From Acidovorax sp. 69 (GTDB taxonomy: Bacteria; Pseudomonadota; Gammaproteobacteria; Burkholderiales; Burkholderiaceae_C), in the NCBI RefSeq assembly GCF_002797445.1, contig NZ_PGEP01000001.1, forward strand, positions 4,902,380 through 4,966,379: a DNA stretch of 64,000 nucleotides, in the 5' to 3' direction. Shown piece by piece: positions 8,620-17,092 of the stretch. The position numbers and the translations under genes are program-made. Position 1 is the first letter of the stretch. Every line of letters starts with the position of its first letter. Under the pieces are notes generated by a model. That model saw nothing but the letters and a program-made list of their open reading frames with translations, made no database searches and had not been told where the DNA came from.

Positions 8620-10128
8620 ATGAGCGAACGCATTCACCAGTTGCTCGATCGCTGGCTGATCGAAGCGCCCCAGCGCCCTTTCATTCACCTGCCGGACGGC
8701 ACCAGCCTGAGCTTTGCCGATCTCGGTGCGCTCACTGACACAGCGGAGGCCGAGCTGCGCGCGCTGGCTGTGCGCCCTGGCGACCGGGTGCTGGTGGTGG
8801 CCGAAAACTGCCCCGAGCATGCCGCGCTGATCCTGGCCTGCAGCCGCGTGGGCGCCTGGTCCTGTGGCGTCAACGCGCGCATGGCCACTGGCGAGATCGA
8901 TGCCTTCGCCGCCAAGGCCGATGCCCGCGTGGTGTATTTCACTGCCAGCGCGTCGCGCAGCGCTGCCACGCACGCGTTGCGTTACAGCGCCGTAGCCTCT
9001 TCCCTGCTGGGCATGCAGCACAGCGCCGTGCGCGCCGACGCGCAGCCTGAGTCCGGGACCCTGCGCGATGAGGTGGCCGCGCTGATCTTTACCTCGGGCA
9101 CCACCGGCGCGCCGAAGGGCGTGATGGTGACGCACGAAGGTCTGGCCCTGTTCGCGCGCGTGTCGGCGGGATCGCGCCAGCTGGGACCGCAAGACCGCAG
9201 CTACGCCTTCGTGCCCATGACGCACATCTTCGGCTTGGGCACCGTGCTGATGGCATCGCTGCACGCGGGCGCACAGCTGGTGATGCGGCCCCAGTTCGAT
9301 CCCGCCGACCTGCTGGATGCGCTGGCGCACCACGGCGTCTCACAGCTGCAGGGCCCGCCCGCGCTGTACGCGCGCCTGCTGGCGTGGCTGCAGGAGCAAG
9401 GCATCGCCCGCCCCGTGGCGCCCGCACTGCGGTATGTGTACACCGGCGCGGGCCCACTGGACCTGACGCTGAAACAGCGCATCGAGGCGGCCTTCGGGCA
9501 AACGCTGCACCATGGCTACGGGCTGTCGGAATATGCGGGCTCGGTACACCTCACGCGCCTGTCAGAGCAGCGGCCAGACACCAGTGCAGGCTACGTGGTG
9601 GAGGGCGCCGAGGTGCAGGTCACCGACCCTCTTACCGGCCAACCTTTGCCCGTCGGTGAGCGCGGCGAGCTATGGATACGTGGGCGCGGCCTGATGGCCG
9701 GCTACTTCCGCGACCCGCAAGGCACTGCCGCCGTGATGCGCGATGGCGGCTGGTACGCCAGCGGCGACCTGGGCGAGCGGCATGCCGACGGCGCGCTGTC
9801 CGTCGTCGGGCGCCTCAAGGAAATGATCATTCGCTCGGGCTTCAACGTCTATCCGGCCGAGGTCGAGCTGGTACTGAACCAGCTGCCCGGCGTGCAGCGC
9901 AGCGCTGTCGTCGGCCGCCCGGAGCAAGACGGCAACGAGGAGGTCATCGCCTTTGTCGAGCTGGCGTCTGGCGCCCGCTGGGACGAAGCCGCTGCACGCA
10001 CTCTTCTGCGCGAGCATCTCGCGCCCTACAAACAGCCGAGCCACATCATCACGGTGACCGAGCTGCCCACAAGCCACAACGGCAAGGTGCTCAAGCGCCA
10101 GCTGCAAGAGCGCGCCGCCACCCTTTAA
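8620..10128 (+). CDS. Acyl-CoA synthetase (ANL superfamily, AMP-binding)
   Basis: 502 residues. The phosphate-binding motif FTSGTTGAPKGVMVTHEG is near residue 158, the adenine motif YGLSEYAG near 300, YASGDLGER near 378, and GRLKEMIIRSGFNVYP near 396. The C-terminal Lys for adenylation lies in SHNGKVLKRQL. It activates a carboxylic acid as acyl-AMP and then as the CoA thioester, the entry step of the pathway. It is sandwiched between two Bug solute-binding protein genes (6 bp and 11 bp gaps), linking uptake with activation. Aromatic or aliphatic substrate cannot be told from these motifs. Confidence 0.9.
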   Translation: MSERIHQLLDRWLIEAPQRPFIHLPDGTSLSFADLGALTDTAEAELRALAVRPGDRVLVVAENCPEHAALILACSRVGAWSCGVNARMATGEIDAFAAKADARVVYFTASASRSAATHALRYSAVASSLLGMQHSAVRADAQPESGTLRDEVAALIFTSGTTGAPKGVMVTHEGLALFARVSAGSRQLGPQDRSYAFVPMTHIFGLGTVLMASLHAGAQLVMRPQFDPADLLDALAHHGVSQLQGPPALYARLLAWLQEQGIARPVAPALRYVYTGAGPLDLTLKQRIEAAFGQTLHHGYGLSEYAGSVHLTRLSEQRPDTSAGYVVEGAEVQVTDPLTGQPLPVGERGELWIRGRGLMAGYFRDPQGTAAVMRDGGWYASGDLGERHADGALSVVGRLKEMIIRSGFNVYPAEVELVLNQLPGVQRSAVVGRPEQDGNEEVIAFVELASGARWDEAAARTLLREHLAPYKQPSHIITVTELPTSHNGKVLKRQLQERAATL

Positions 10129-10139
10129 GGAGACACACC

Positions 10140-11132
10140 ATGACCACCCCCTCGATCCCCTCCATCACGCGCCGCCATCTGGTTGCGGGCGGCCTGCTGG
10201 GCGCAGCCACACACGCGCTGCCGTCTTTGGCAGCCGATGCCTGGCCGAGCAAGCCTGTGCGCTTGATCGTGCCCTTCCCGCCCGGCGGGCCCGTGGACAC
10301 CACGGCCCGCGTCGCGAGTCAAAGGTTGTCCGATATCTGGAAGATCCCGATGGTGATCGACAACCGCGCGGGCGCGGGCGGCGTGGTGGGGGCCCAGGCC
10401 GCAGCCCGCGAAGCACCCGACGGCTACAGCCTGTTCATGGGGGCCATCCACCATTCGGTCAACCCCGCGCTGATGGGCAACCTGCCCTACGACATCGAGC
10501 GCGATTTCGCGCCCATCAGCTTCGCCGCCATGTTCCCCGTGTTCATCGTGGCCCATCCGTCGGTGCCTGCCAACACCATCCAGGAGCTGATCGCGCTGGC
10601 CAAGAAGGGCACGCCGCTGGCCTATGGCTCTTCGGGCAACGGCGGTGGCACGCACCTGGCAGGCGAGCTGTTCAACATGGAGGCAGGCACCAAGCTGCAG
10701 CACATTCCCTACAAGGGCAGCGCACCGGCGATGAACGACCTGCTGGGCGGGCAGGTGCAGCTGATGTTCAGCGACGCGCCCACGGCGCTGCAGCACATCA
10801 AGTCCGGCCGGGTGAAGGTGTTGGGCGTGGCCAGCCGCCAGCGCTCTGCCATGCTGCCCAATGTGCCCACGGGCGTGGAGTCGGGCCTGCCGGGCTACGA
10901 GGCGTATTCCTGGGCGGCCCTGTTCGCCCCCGTCAAGACACTGCAGGCCGTGCTGGACAAGATCAACGCCGACTTCAACACCGCCTTCAACGACCCCGCC
11001 GTGCGCCAGCGCCTGCTGGAGGCCGGCGCCGAGGCCGATCCCGGCACGCAGGAGCAGATGCGCAAGCGCCTGCGCAGCGAGCTGGAGAAATGGGCCAAGG
11101 TCATCAAGACGGCAGGGATCACCGCTGGCTGA
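10140..11132 (+). CDS. Bug family solute-binding protein 2 (probable Tat signal)
   Basis: 330 residues. The N-terminus contains TRRHLVAGGLLGAATHALPS, a twin-arginine-like signal, and the mature part starts WPSKPVRLIVPFPPGGPVD, the Bug signature. A periplasmic carboxylate-binding protein like the one at 7633, but clearly a different paralogue. The start at 10140 is preceded by AAGGAG. Having two Bug proteins around one ligase suggests two related ligands or two uptake states. No transporter subunits are adjacent. Confidence 0.9.
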   Translation: MTTPSIPSITRRHLVAGGLLGAATHALPSLAADAWPSKPVRLIVPFPPGGPVDTTARVASQRLSDIWKIPMVIDNRAGAGGVVGAQAAAREAPDGYSLFMGAIHHSVNPALMGNLPYDIERDFAPISFAAMFPVFIVAHPSVPANTIQELIALAKKGTPLAYGSSGNGGGTHLAGELFNMEAGTKLQHIPYKGSAPAMNDLLGGQVQLMFSDAPTALQHIKSGRVKVLGVASRQRSAMLPNVPTGVESGLPGYEAYSWAALFAPVKTLQAVLDKINADFNTAFNDPAVRQRLLEAGAEADPGTQEQMRKRLRSELEKWAKVIKTAGITAG

Positions 11133-11228
11133 CACCCCGCCAAAGACGCCCTTTCAGATTGCCGAATTGAAGCCACCCGGTGACAGGGGCATGCTGTGCC
11201 CTACACCGCAGCCCTGCCCAAACTCCTT

Positions 11229-11612
11229 ATGCACCTGAGCGCACATTCACACTACCAGGCCGAGCTCGATGCCGGCCGCTTCTGCATACAGCACTGCCCG
11301 CAGTGCCAACGCCATGTCTTCACCCCCCGCGAGCTGTGCCCGCACTGCGGCGCGAGCGGCCTGCGCTGGGTGCGCGCCGGCGGCCTGGGCACCGTCTATT
11401 CCACGAGCACGATCGCGCGCAAAGTGGATGCTGGCGGCAACTACAACGTGGCACTGATCGACCTCGATGAAGGCGTGCGCATGATGAGCCGCGTGGAGGG
11501 CGTGGCGCCCGAGGCCGTGGCGATGGGCCAGCGCGTGCAGGCCCATGTGGCCCACAAGGACGGGCGCGGTCTGGTGCTGTTCACGCCAGTGCGCGAAGGG
11601 GGTGCCCCATGA
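11229..11612 (+). CDS. Zinc-ribbon OB-fold protein (DUF35/ChsH2-like)
   Basis: 127 residues from the ATG at 11229; an in-frame GTG at 11196 with a better ribosome site (ACAGGGG) would add 11. The zinc ribbon CPQC ... CPHC is near residues 22-40, followed by an OB fold beginning GLGTVYSTSTIAR. DUF35 proteins bind CoA esters and often form a complex with a thiolase-like partner. The next gene overlaps by 4 bp and encodes such a partner, so an obligate complex is likely. In steroid degradation the equivalent pair (Ltp2 with the DUF35 domain of ChsH2) performs a retro-aldol cleavage. Confidence 0.85.
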   Translation: MHLSAHSHYQAELDAGRFCIQHCPQCQRHVFTPRELCPHCGASGLRWVRAGGLGTVYSTSTIARKVDAGGNYNVALIDLDEGVRMMSRVEGVAPEAVAMGQRVQAHVAHKDGRGLVLFTPVREGGAP

Positions 11613-12817
11613 GCCGCGTGCCCTCATCCCACCTGGACGCCGCTGCCGTGAACCGCCCGCTGCGCGGCCGCGTGGCCATCGCTGGCGCCGCTACCTATGG
11701 CTGCGGCGAGTCGCCCGGCATGGACGATATGACGCTGCTGGTGCGCGCCGCGCAGGCGGCCGTGGCCGATGCGGGCCTGACGATGCAGGACATTGACGGC
11801 CTGGCCACCTGCAGCGTCAACGCCAGCATGTGGACCATGCCGGTCATCGAGCACCTGGGCATCAATCCGACCTATGTGGACGGCACCATGATCGGCGGCA
11901 GCAGCTTCATCGCCCACCTGCTGCCCGCGATGCGCGCGCTGGAGGCCGGTCAGTGCAAGGCCGTGCTGGTGTGCTACGGCAGCGCACAGCGCTCAGCCAG
12001 CTTCGGGCGCAAGGAAAGCGTGGCGGCACGCCGCTTCATGGACCCGCAGCCTTACGAAACCCCGTACGAGCCGGTGCTGCCTGTCACGGCCTACGCGCTG
12101 GCCGCCGCGCGCCACATGCATGAATTTGGCACCACACGCACGCAGCTGGCCGAGGTGGCCGTGGCCGCGCGCGCCTGGGCGCAGATGAACCCCGAGGCCT
12201 TCATGCGCGACCCGCTCACCATCGAGGACGTGCTCTCGGCCCGGCCCATTGCCAGCCCGCTCACCGTTCGCGACTGCTGCCTGGTGACGGACGGCGGCGG
12301 TGCCATCGTGCTCACGCGTGCCGACCGTGCACGCGACCTGCCCAAGCCTCCGGTCTATGTGCTGGGCAATGCCACGGCGATCTGGAACCGCCAGATCTCT
12401 TGCATGCCGGACCTGACCACAACGGCGGCCGCGCAATCGGGCGCCCAAGCCTTCGCGATGGCGGGCCTGCGTGCCGCCGATATGGACATGGCCCAGGTGT
12501 ACGACGCCTTCACCATCAACACCCTCCTGTTTCTGGAGGACCTGGGCTTTTGCGCCAAGGGCGAGGGGGGCGCCTTCGTGCAGGGCGGTGGCATCGCGCC
12601 CGGTGGGCGACTGGCCGTCAACACCAACGGGGGCGGCCTGTCGTGTGTACACCCGGGCATGTACGGCATCTTTGCGCTGATTGAGGCCGTGCGCCAGTTG
12701 CGCGGCGAAGCGGGCACACGCCAGCTCGGCCACCACCGCACGGCCGTGGTGCATGGCAACGGCGGCACGCTGTCGAGCCAGTCCACCGCCGTGCTCGGCA
12801 CGGCCGAAGCTCTATGA
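11609..12817 (+). CDS. Thiolase-like protein (SCP-x/Ltp2 type), nucleophilic Cys absent
   Basis: 402 residues with a thiolase fold, related to the SCP-x/lipid-transfer group. Where a thiolase has its nucleophilic Cys the sequence reads GTMIGGSSFIAHLL, so no Cys is present, and the usual C-terminal CxG is replaced by GNGGTLSS. The His motif SCVHPGMYG is kept. This residue pattern fits aldolases such as Ltp2 or non-cleaving homologs rather than acyl transferases. The ATGA overlap with the DUF35 gene supports translation coupling and a heteromeric enzyme. A retro-aldol step on a branched hydroxyacyl-CoA is my inference. Confidence 0.82.
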   Translation: MSRVPSSHLDAAAVNRPLRGRVAIAGAATYGCGESPGMDDMTLLVRAAQAAVADAGLTMQDIDGLATCSVNASMWTMPVIEHLGINPTYVDGTMIGGSSFIAHLLPAMRALEAGQCKAVLVCYGSAQRSASFGRKESVAARRFMDPQPYETPYEPVLPVTAYALAAARHMHEFGTTRTQLAEVAVAARAWAQMNPEAFMRDPLTIEDVLSARPIASPLTVRDCCLVTDGGGAIVLTRADRARDLPKPPVYVLGNATAIWNRQISCMPDLTTTAAAQSGAQAFAMAGLRAADMDMAQVYDAFTINTLLFLEDLGFCAKGEGGAFVQGGGIAPGGRLAVNTNGGGLSCVHPGMYGIFALIEAVRQLRGEAGTRQLGHHRTAVVHGNGGTLSSQSTAVLGTAEAL

Positions 12818-12976
12818 CACCCCCTGAGTCGCTTCGCGCCTTCCCCCTCTCTCACGCTGCGCGTGGGAGGGGGACGCAGCCAGCGCGGCGGGGCGGCCCT
12901 TGCGCGGCTGCCCGCGCAGGGGGCGCGTCGGCTCAACAGGTTGCGGGTGGCGCACAGCGCTTGGAACAAACTGAAA
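12817..12976 (+). repeat. 165-bp intergenic repeat, copy B
   Basis: Starts at CACCCCCTGAGTCGCTTCGC, has a hairpin of CCCCCTCTCTCACG and CGTGGGAGGGGG around it, and ends with AGGTTGCGGGTGGCGCACAG plus CGCTTGGAA. It resembles copy A at 4673 at both ends. It separates the thiolase-like gene from the acyl-CoA dehydrogenase. Confidence 0.65.
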
Positions 12977-12995
12977 TAAAGAAAGTGAAGTACAT

Positions 12996-14153
12996 ATGAT
13001 CCGCGACCCTGAAATTTTGGAAGCCCTGCTCGACAGCGTGCGCCGCTTTGTGCGCGAGCGCCTGGTGCCCGCCGAAAACGAAGTGGCCGAGACCGACGAG
13101 ATTCCCGAAGCCATCGTGCAGGAGATGCGCAACCTGGGCCTGTTCGGCATGACCATTCCCGAGCAGTTCGGCGGCCTGGAGCTGACGATGGAAGAGGAAT
13201 GCCGCGTGCTGCTGGAGCTGTGCCAGACGGCACCGGCCTTCCGCTCGATCATCGGCACCACGGTGGGCATTGGCTCGCAGGGCATCCTGATGGACGGCAC
13301 GCCCGAGCAGCAGGCCGAGTGGCTTCCCAGGCTGGCCACGGGCGAGGTCATTGCCTCGTTCGCGCTGACCGAGCCCGAGGCCGGATCGGACGCGGCCTCG
13401 CTGCGCACCACGGCCATCCGTGACGGCGACCACTACATTGTCAACGGCACCAAGCGCTACATCACGAATGCGCCGCACGCCGGCATGTTCACGCTGATGG
13501 CGCGCACCAACCCCGAGGACAAGGGCGCGGGCGGCGTGTCCTCATTCATCGTGGATGCCAAGACGCCCGGCATCAGCTTTGGCAAATACGACAAGAAGAT
13601 GGGGCAGCGCGGCGCCCATACCTGCGACGTGATCTTCGATAACGTGAAGGTGCCGGCAGGCAACCTGATCGGCCTGCAGGAGGGCCGAGGGTTCAAGACC
13701 GCGATGAAGGTGCTGGAAAAAGGCCGCATCCACATCGCCGCAGTGGCCGTGGGCGTGTCCAAGCGCATCCTGCGCGATGCGCTGCAGTACGCACTGGAGC
13801 GCAAGCAGTTCGATCAACCGATCTGCGACTTCCAGCTGGTGCAGGCCATGCTGGCCGACAGCCAGGCCGAGCTGTACGCGGCCGAGTGCATGACCCTGGA
13901 CGCCGCGCGCCGCCGCGACGACGGCCACAACGTCTCCACCGAGGCCTCGTGCGCCAAGATGTTTGCCACCGAGATGTGTGGCCGCGTGGCCGACCGCGCG
14001 GTGCAGATCCTGGGCGGCGCGGGCTACATGGCCGAGTACGGCATCGAGCGCTTTTACCGCGACGTGCGCCTGTTCCGCCTGTACGAGGGCACGACGCAGA
14101 TCCAGCAGATCATCATCGCGCGCAACATGGTGCGCGAGGCACGCAACGCATGA
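12996..14153 (+). CDS. Acyl-CoA dehydrogenase
   Basis: 385 residues, full length. The FAD/substrate motif FALTEPEAGSDAASL is near residue 124, and the catalytic base is Glu364 in LYEGTTQIQQ, the position used by short- and medium-chain enzymes. The stretch ILGGAGYMAEYGIERFYRDVR is also typical. It oxidises an acyl-CoA to the 2-enoyl-CoA with electrons to ETF. The ATG at 12996 follows the 165-bp repeat and GAAAGTGAAG. The next gene overlaps it by 4 bp. Confidence 0.93.
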   Translation: MIRDPEILEALLDSVRRFVRERLVPAENEVAETDEIPEAIVQEMRNLGLFGMTIPEQFGGLELTMEEECRVLLELCQTAPAFRSIIGTTVGIGSQGILMDGTPEQQAEWLPRLATGEVIASFALTEPEAGSDAASLRTTAIRDGDHYIVNGTKRYITNAPHAGMFTLMARTNPEDKGAGGVSSFIVDAKTPGISFGKYDKKMGQRGAHTCDVIFDNVKVPAGNLIGLQEGRGFKTAMKVLEKGRIHIAAVAVGVSKRILRDALQYALERKQFDQPICDFQLVQAMLADSQAELYAAECMTLDAARRRDDGHNVSTEASCAKMFATEMCGRVADRAVQILGGAGYMAEYGIERFYRDVRLFRLYEGTTQIQQIIIARNMVREARNA

Positions 14154-14638
14154 GCCGCCCGGCCGTTCCAGCGGCTCAGCGCACCGCAGCCGGTCAGGGC
14201 CAAGTCACTCCAGTGAGCGCTGATGGGGCAGCACCGGTGGACCGCAGCGCCTTCATGCGGCTCATCGGTGCCGCACAGGTGCCCGCGCCACAAGGGAAAG
14301 TGCATGTGCGCCTGCCCCACCTGCGCGTGGAGCTGCTCAACCAGCTGCCGGCCGCGCACGGCGGCGTGGTCATGGCACTGCTGGATTCGGTGATGTCGCG
14401 CGCCGCGGGCGAGCTGCCGGATGCGCCCTCGCAGACTGCTGTGACGGTGGAGATGAGCAGCCGCTTTCACCGCCCGGCACGCGGCGCGCTGCTGGCGGAG
14501 GGCTGGGTGGTGCACGCCAGCCGCAGCCTGTGCAGCTGCGCTGCCCAGCTGATCGACGAACAGGGCCAGGTGGTGGCCACGGCCAGCGGCACCTTCAAGT
14601 ACTGGCTGGCGCCGGTGACCTGGAGCTCCATCGAGTGA
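14150..14638 (+). CDS. PaaI family thioesterase (hot-dog fold)
   Basis: 162 residues. The hot-dog core shows AAHGGVVMALLDSVMSRAAG, matching the HGG(x)xxxLxDxxxxxA signature of PaaI-type thioesterases, with the Asp that polarises water. About 45 N-terminal residues are low-complexity and outside the fold. It hydrolyses acyl-CoAs, perhaps to free CoA when a dead-end ester accumulates. ATGA overlap with the dehydrogenase stop indicates translational coupling. It is the last gene of the plus-strand operon; the convergent LysR gene follows across a dispersed repeat. Confidence 0.88.
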   Translation: MSRPAVPAAQRTAAGQGQVTPVSADGAAPVDRSAFMRLIGAAQVPAPQGKVHVRLPHLRVELLNQLPAAHGGVVMALLDSVMSRAAGELPDAPSQTAVTVEMSSRFHRPARGALLAEGWVVHASRSLCSCAAQLIDEQGQVVATASGTFKYWLAPVTWSSIE

Positions 14639-14697
14639 ATATCAGGTAAAAAGTGGCTCCAGCGCTTGTATTGAAAGCGCCAATAGCTATCATTAAA
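14639..14697 (+). repeat. Dispersed palindromic repeat, copy 4
   Basis: AAGTGGCTCCAGCGCTTGTA, TTGAAAGCGCCAATAGCTAT and CATTAAA follow the consensus. It lies between convergent genes and the GCGCTT/AAGCGC stem could help end both transcripts. Confidence 0.85.
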
Positions 14698-14703
14698 GGA
14701 TCA

Positions 14704-15618
14704 TCACTCCAGCTGCAGCCGCCCTTGCGCATCGGCCACCAGCAGCCCCACCAGCTCCTGCGCAAAGCTGGGCAGGGCCTCCAGGCTGCGCACGCAGATC
14801 TGCATCTCGCGCACCGACCACGCATCTGACAACGGCACGATCGCGATGTCCATGGTCTGGGCGTGGCGGCTCGCGGCGGACTCGGGCAGCACGCCCACGC
14901 CCACGCCCGATTCGATCATGCGGCAAGCGGTCTCGAAGTTGCCGACCTGGATGCGCAGCTTGATCGGGCGGTGCAGCTGGTCGCTGGCCTGGCGCAGAAA
15001 GGCATGGATGGCGCTGGACTCGTGCAAGCCCACATAGTCGAGTTCGAGCGTGTCGGAAAAATCGATCTGCATCTGGCCGTCGAGCGGGTGGCCGCGCGGC
15101 ACGACCAGCACCAGGCGATCCCGGTGGTAGGGCAGGGTCTCCAGGTTTTCGGTGCGCACCAGGCCGGCGACGATGCCGATGTCGGTCTGGCCCTCGGTCA
15201 CCGCCCGCACGATATCGTGGGACAGGCGCTCGCGCAGGTCGATGTTCACATCGGGATGGCGGCGCAGAAAATGCCGCAGCACGGGCGGCAAAAACTCCCC
15301 CAGCGAGGTGGTGTTGGCGAACACGCGCACATGGCCCTTGATGCCACGCACATACTCCTGCATGTCGCCGCGCAGGTGCTCGATCTGGCCCACCACCATG
15401 CGCGCATGGGTGACAAAGGCCTGGCCCGGCGGTGTCAGCGTCACGCCCTGGCTGGTGCGGTACAGCAGCTTGGTGCCAATGCTCTCTTCCAGGTTCTTGA
15501 TGCGCGTGCTCGCGGCAGGCAAGGAAATAAAAGACAACTCTGCTCCGCGCGTCATGCTGTTTGCTTCAGCAATGCGCACCATCAAACGCAGATCCACAAG
15601 ATCGAAATGCATGGCCAT
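14704..15618 (-). CDS. LysR family transcriptional regulator
   Basis: 304 residues from the ATG at 15618 (MAMHFDLVDLRLMVRI). The winged HTH covers residues 1-60 with the recognition part AELSFISLPAASTRIKNLEE, and a substrate-binding domain follows. It is transcribed away from the CaiB-type CoA-transferase at 15782, with a 163-bp shared promoter region that contains a 17-bp perfect palindrome. By the usual logic of LysR regulators it controls this neighbour and possibly the whole catabolic cluster in response to a pathway intermediate. Confidence 0.92.
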   Translation of the reverse strand: MAMHFDLVDLRLMVRIAEANSMTRGAELSFISLPAASTRIKNLEESIGTKLLYRTSQGVTLTPPGQAFVTHARMVVGQIEHLRGDMQEYVRGIKGHVRVFANTTSLGEFLPPVLRHFLRRHPDVNIDLRERLSHDIVRAVTEGQTDIGIVAGLVRTENLETLPYHRDRLVLVVPRGHPLDGQMQIDFSDTLELDYVGLHESSAIHAFLRQASDQLHRPIKLRIQVGNFETACRMIESGVGVGVLPESAASRHAQTMDIAIVPLSDAWSVREMQICVRSLEALPSFAQELVGLLVADAQGRLQLE

Positions 15619-15735
15619 GCGCGCATTGTAGGAAAGCCAGCCCCCTTCCCCTCGCACCAGCCATGGCGCGCACAAACGCCGTCTTCAAAAATGGCAAAGC
15701 CGCCCCCAGCCCAGCCGCCCTAGGATGGCAACCTT

Positions 15736-15752
15736 GCCTGCACGGTGCAGGC
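15736..15752. promoter_or_regulatory. 17-bp palindrome, putative LysR operator
   Basis: GCCTGCAC-G-GTGCAGGC is a perfect inverted repeat with 8-bp arms in the lysR/caiB intergenic region, ending 29 bp before the caiB-type ATG. The position suits an operator of the divergent LysR protein. It is not an obvious T-N11-A LysR box, so another regulator is possible. Confidence 0.45.
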
Positions 15753-15781
15753 CACCCGACAGGCACCACCGAAAGAACGCC

Positions 15782-17092
15782 ATGACCGCCAGCGAGCAAG
15801 CCACCGCCCCTGCCACCCCTGCCCCGCACGGTGCAGCCCCCCAACGCCCCGGCGCCCTGGGCCACCTGCGCGTGCTCGATCTCTCGCGCGTGCTGGCGGG
15901 CCCCTGGTGCACCCAGAACCTGGCCGACATGGGCGCCGATGTGATCAAGATCGAAAAGCCCGGCGAGGGCGATGACACGCGCCACTGGGGCCCGCCCTTT
16001 TTTGCCGACGCGGCCGGCACACCCACCGACAACGCCTGCTACTTCGCTGCCTGCAACCGCAACAAGCGCTCCGTCACAGTGGACATGGCCACCCCCGAGG
16101 GGCAGGCACTCATCCGCGAACTGGCCTGCCAAAGCGACGTGCTGGTAGAGAACTTCAAGACCGGCGGCCTGGCGCGCTACGGCCTGGACTACGCGAGCCT
16201 GAGCCGCTTCAACCCACGCCTGATCTACTGCTCGGTCACGGGCTTTGGCCAGACCGGGCCGTATGCACCGCGCGCTGGCTACGACCTGCTCGTGCAGGCC
16301 ATGAGCGGGCTCATGAGCATCACGGGGCGCGCCGACTCCGAGCCCGGCGGCGGGCCTTTGCGGGTGGGCGTGGCAGTCATCGACCTGTTCACCGGCATGT
16401 ACGCCACCAGCGCCATCCTCAGCGCCGTGGAGGCGCGCCACCATACGGGCCGTGGCCAACACATCGACATGGCCCTGCTGGACGTGGCCATGGCCGTGCT
16501 GGCCAACCAGGGCGCGGGTTACCTCAACACGGGCAACGTGCCCCAGCGCCAGGGCAACACCCACCCCAGCGTCGTGCCCTACCAGGACTTTCCCACGCAG
16601 GACGGCAACATGCTGCTGGCCATCGGCAACGACGGGCAATTTGCGCGTTTTTGCGAGGCTGCTGACGTGGACTGGGCGCGGGATGCACGCTTTGCCACCA
16701 ATGCCGGCCGGGTCACGCACCGCGCAACGCTGATTCCGCTGATGGAGCAGCTCACGCGCACGCGGCCCACGGCCGACTGGATTCGCCTGCTCGAAGACAA
16801 GGCCGTGCCCTGCGGCCCCATCAACCACATCGGCCAGGCCTTTGACGACCCCCAGGTGCAGCACCGGGGCCTGCGCGTGGAGCAAGAGCGCTACCCGGGC
16901 GCCCAGCCCCCAGCGGGCGATCACATCAACCGCGTGGTGACAACAGCCAGCCCCATGCGCCTGTCAGACACGCCGCCCACGCTGCGCCATGCGCCGCCCG
17001 CCCTGGGCCAGCACACCGAGCAAGTGCTGCTCGAGCGCCTGGGCGTCGACCCCCAGCGCCTGGCTGCGCTGCGCGCCAAAGGCGTGGTGTAG
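15782..17092 (+). CDS. CaiB/BaiF family III CoA-transferase
   Basis: 436 residues from the ATG at 15782. The N-terminal LRVLDLSRVLAGPWCTQNLAD and the segment YCSVTGFGQTGPYAPRAGYD are family III hallmarks; the Asp in GYDLLVQAMSG is the catalytic carboxylate that becomes acylated. It moves CoA between carboxylic acids (for example from succinyl-CoA) and thus offers an ATP-free activation route parallel to the ligase at 8620. An Ala/Pro-rich leader of about 25 residues precedes the fold. Divergent from the LysR gene, which probably controls it. Confidence 0.92.
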   Translation: MTASEQATAPATPAPHGAAPQRPGALGHLRVLDLSRVLAGPWCTQNLADMGADVIKIEKPGEGDDTRHWGPPFFADAAGTPTDNACYFAACNRNKRSVTVDMATPEGQALIRELACQSDVLVENFKTGGLARYGLDYASLSRFNPRLIYCSVTGFGQTGPYAPRAGYDLLVQAMSGLMSITGRADSEPGGGPLRVGVAVIDLFTGMYATSAILSAVEARHHTGRGQHIDMALLDVAMAVLANQGAGYLNTGNVPQRQGNTHPSVVPYQDFPTQDGNMLLAIGNDGQFARFCEAADVDWARDARFATNAGRVTHRATLIPLMEQLTRTRPTADWIRLLEDKAVPCGPINHIGQAFDDPQVQHRGLRVEQERYPGAQPPAGDHINRVVTTASPMRLSDTPPTLRHAPPALGQHTEQVLLERLGVDPQRLAALRAKGVV

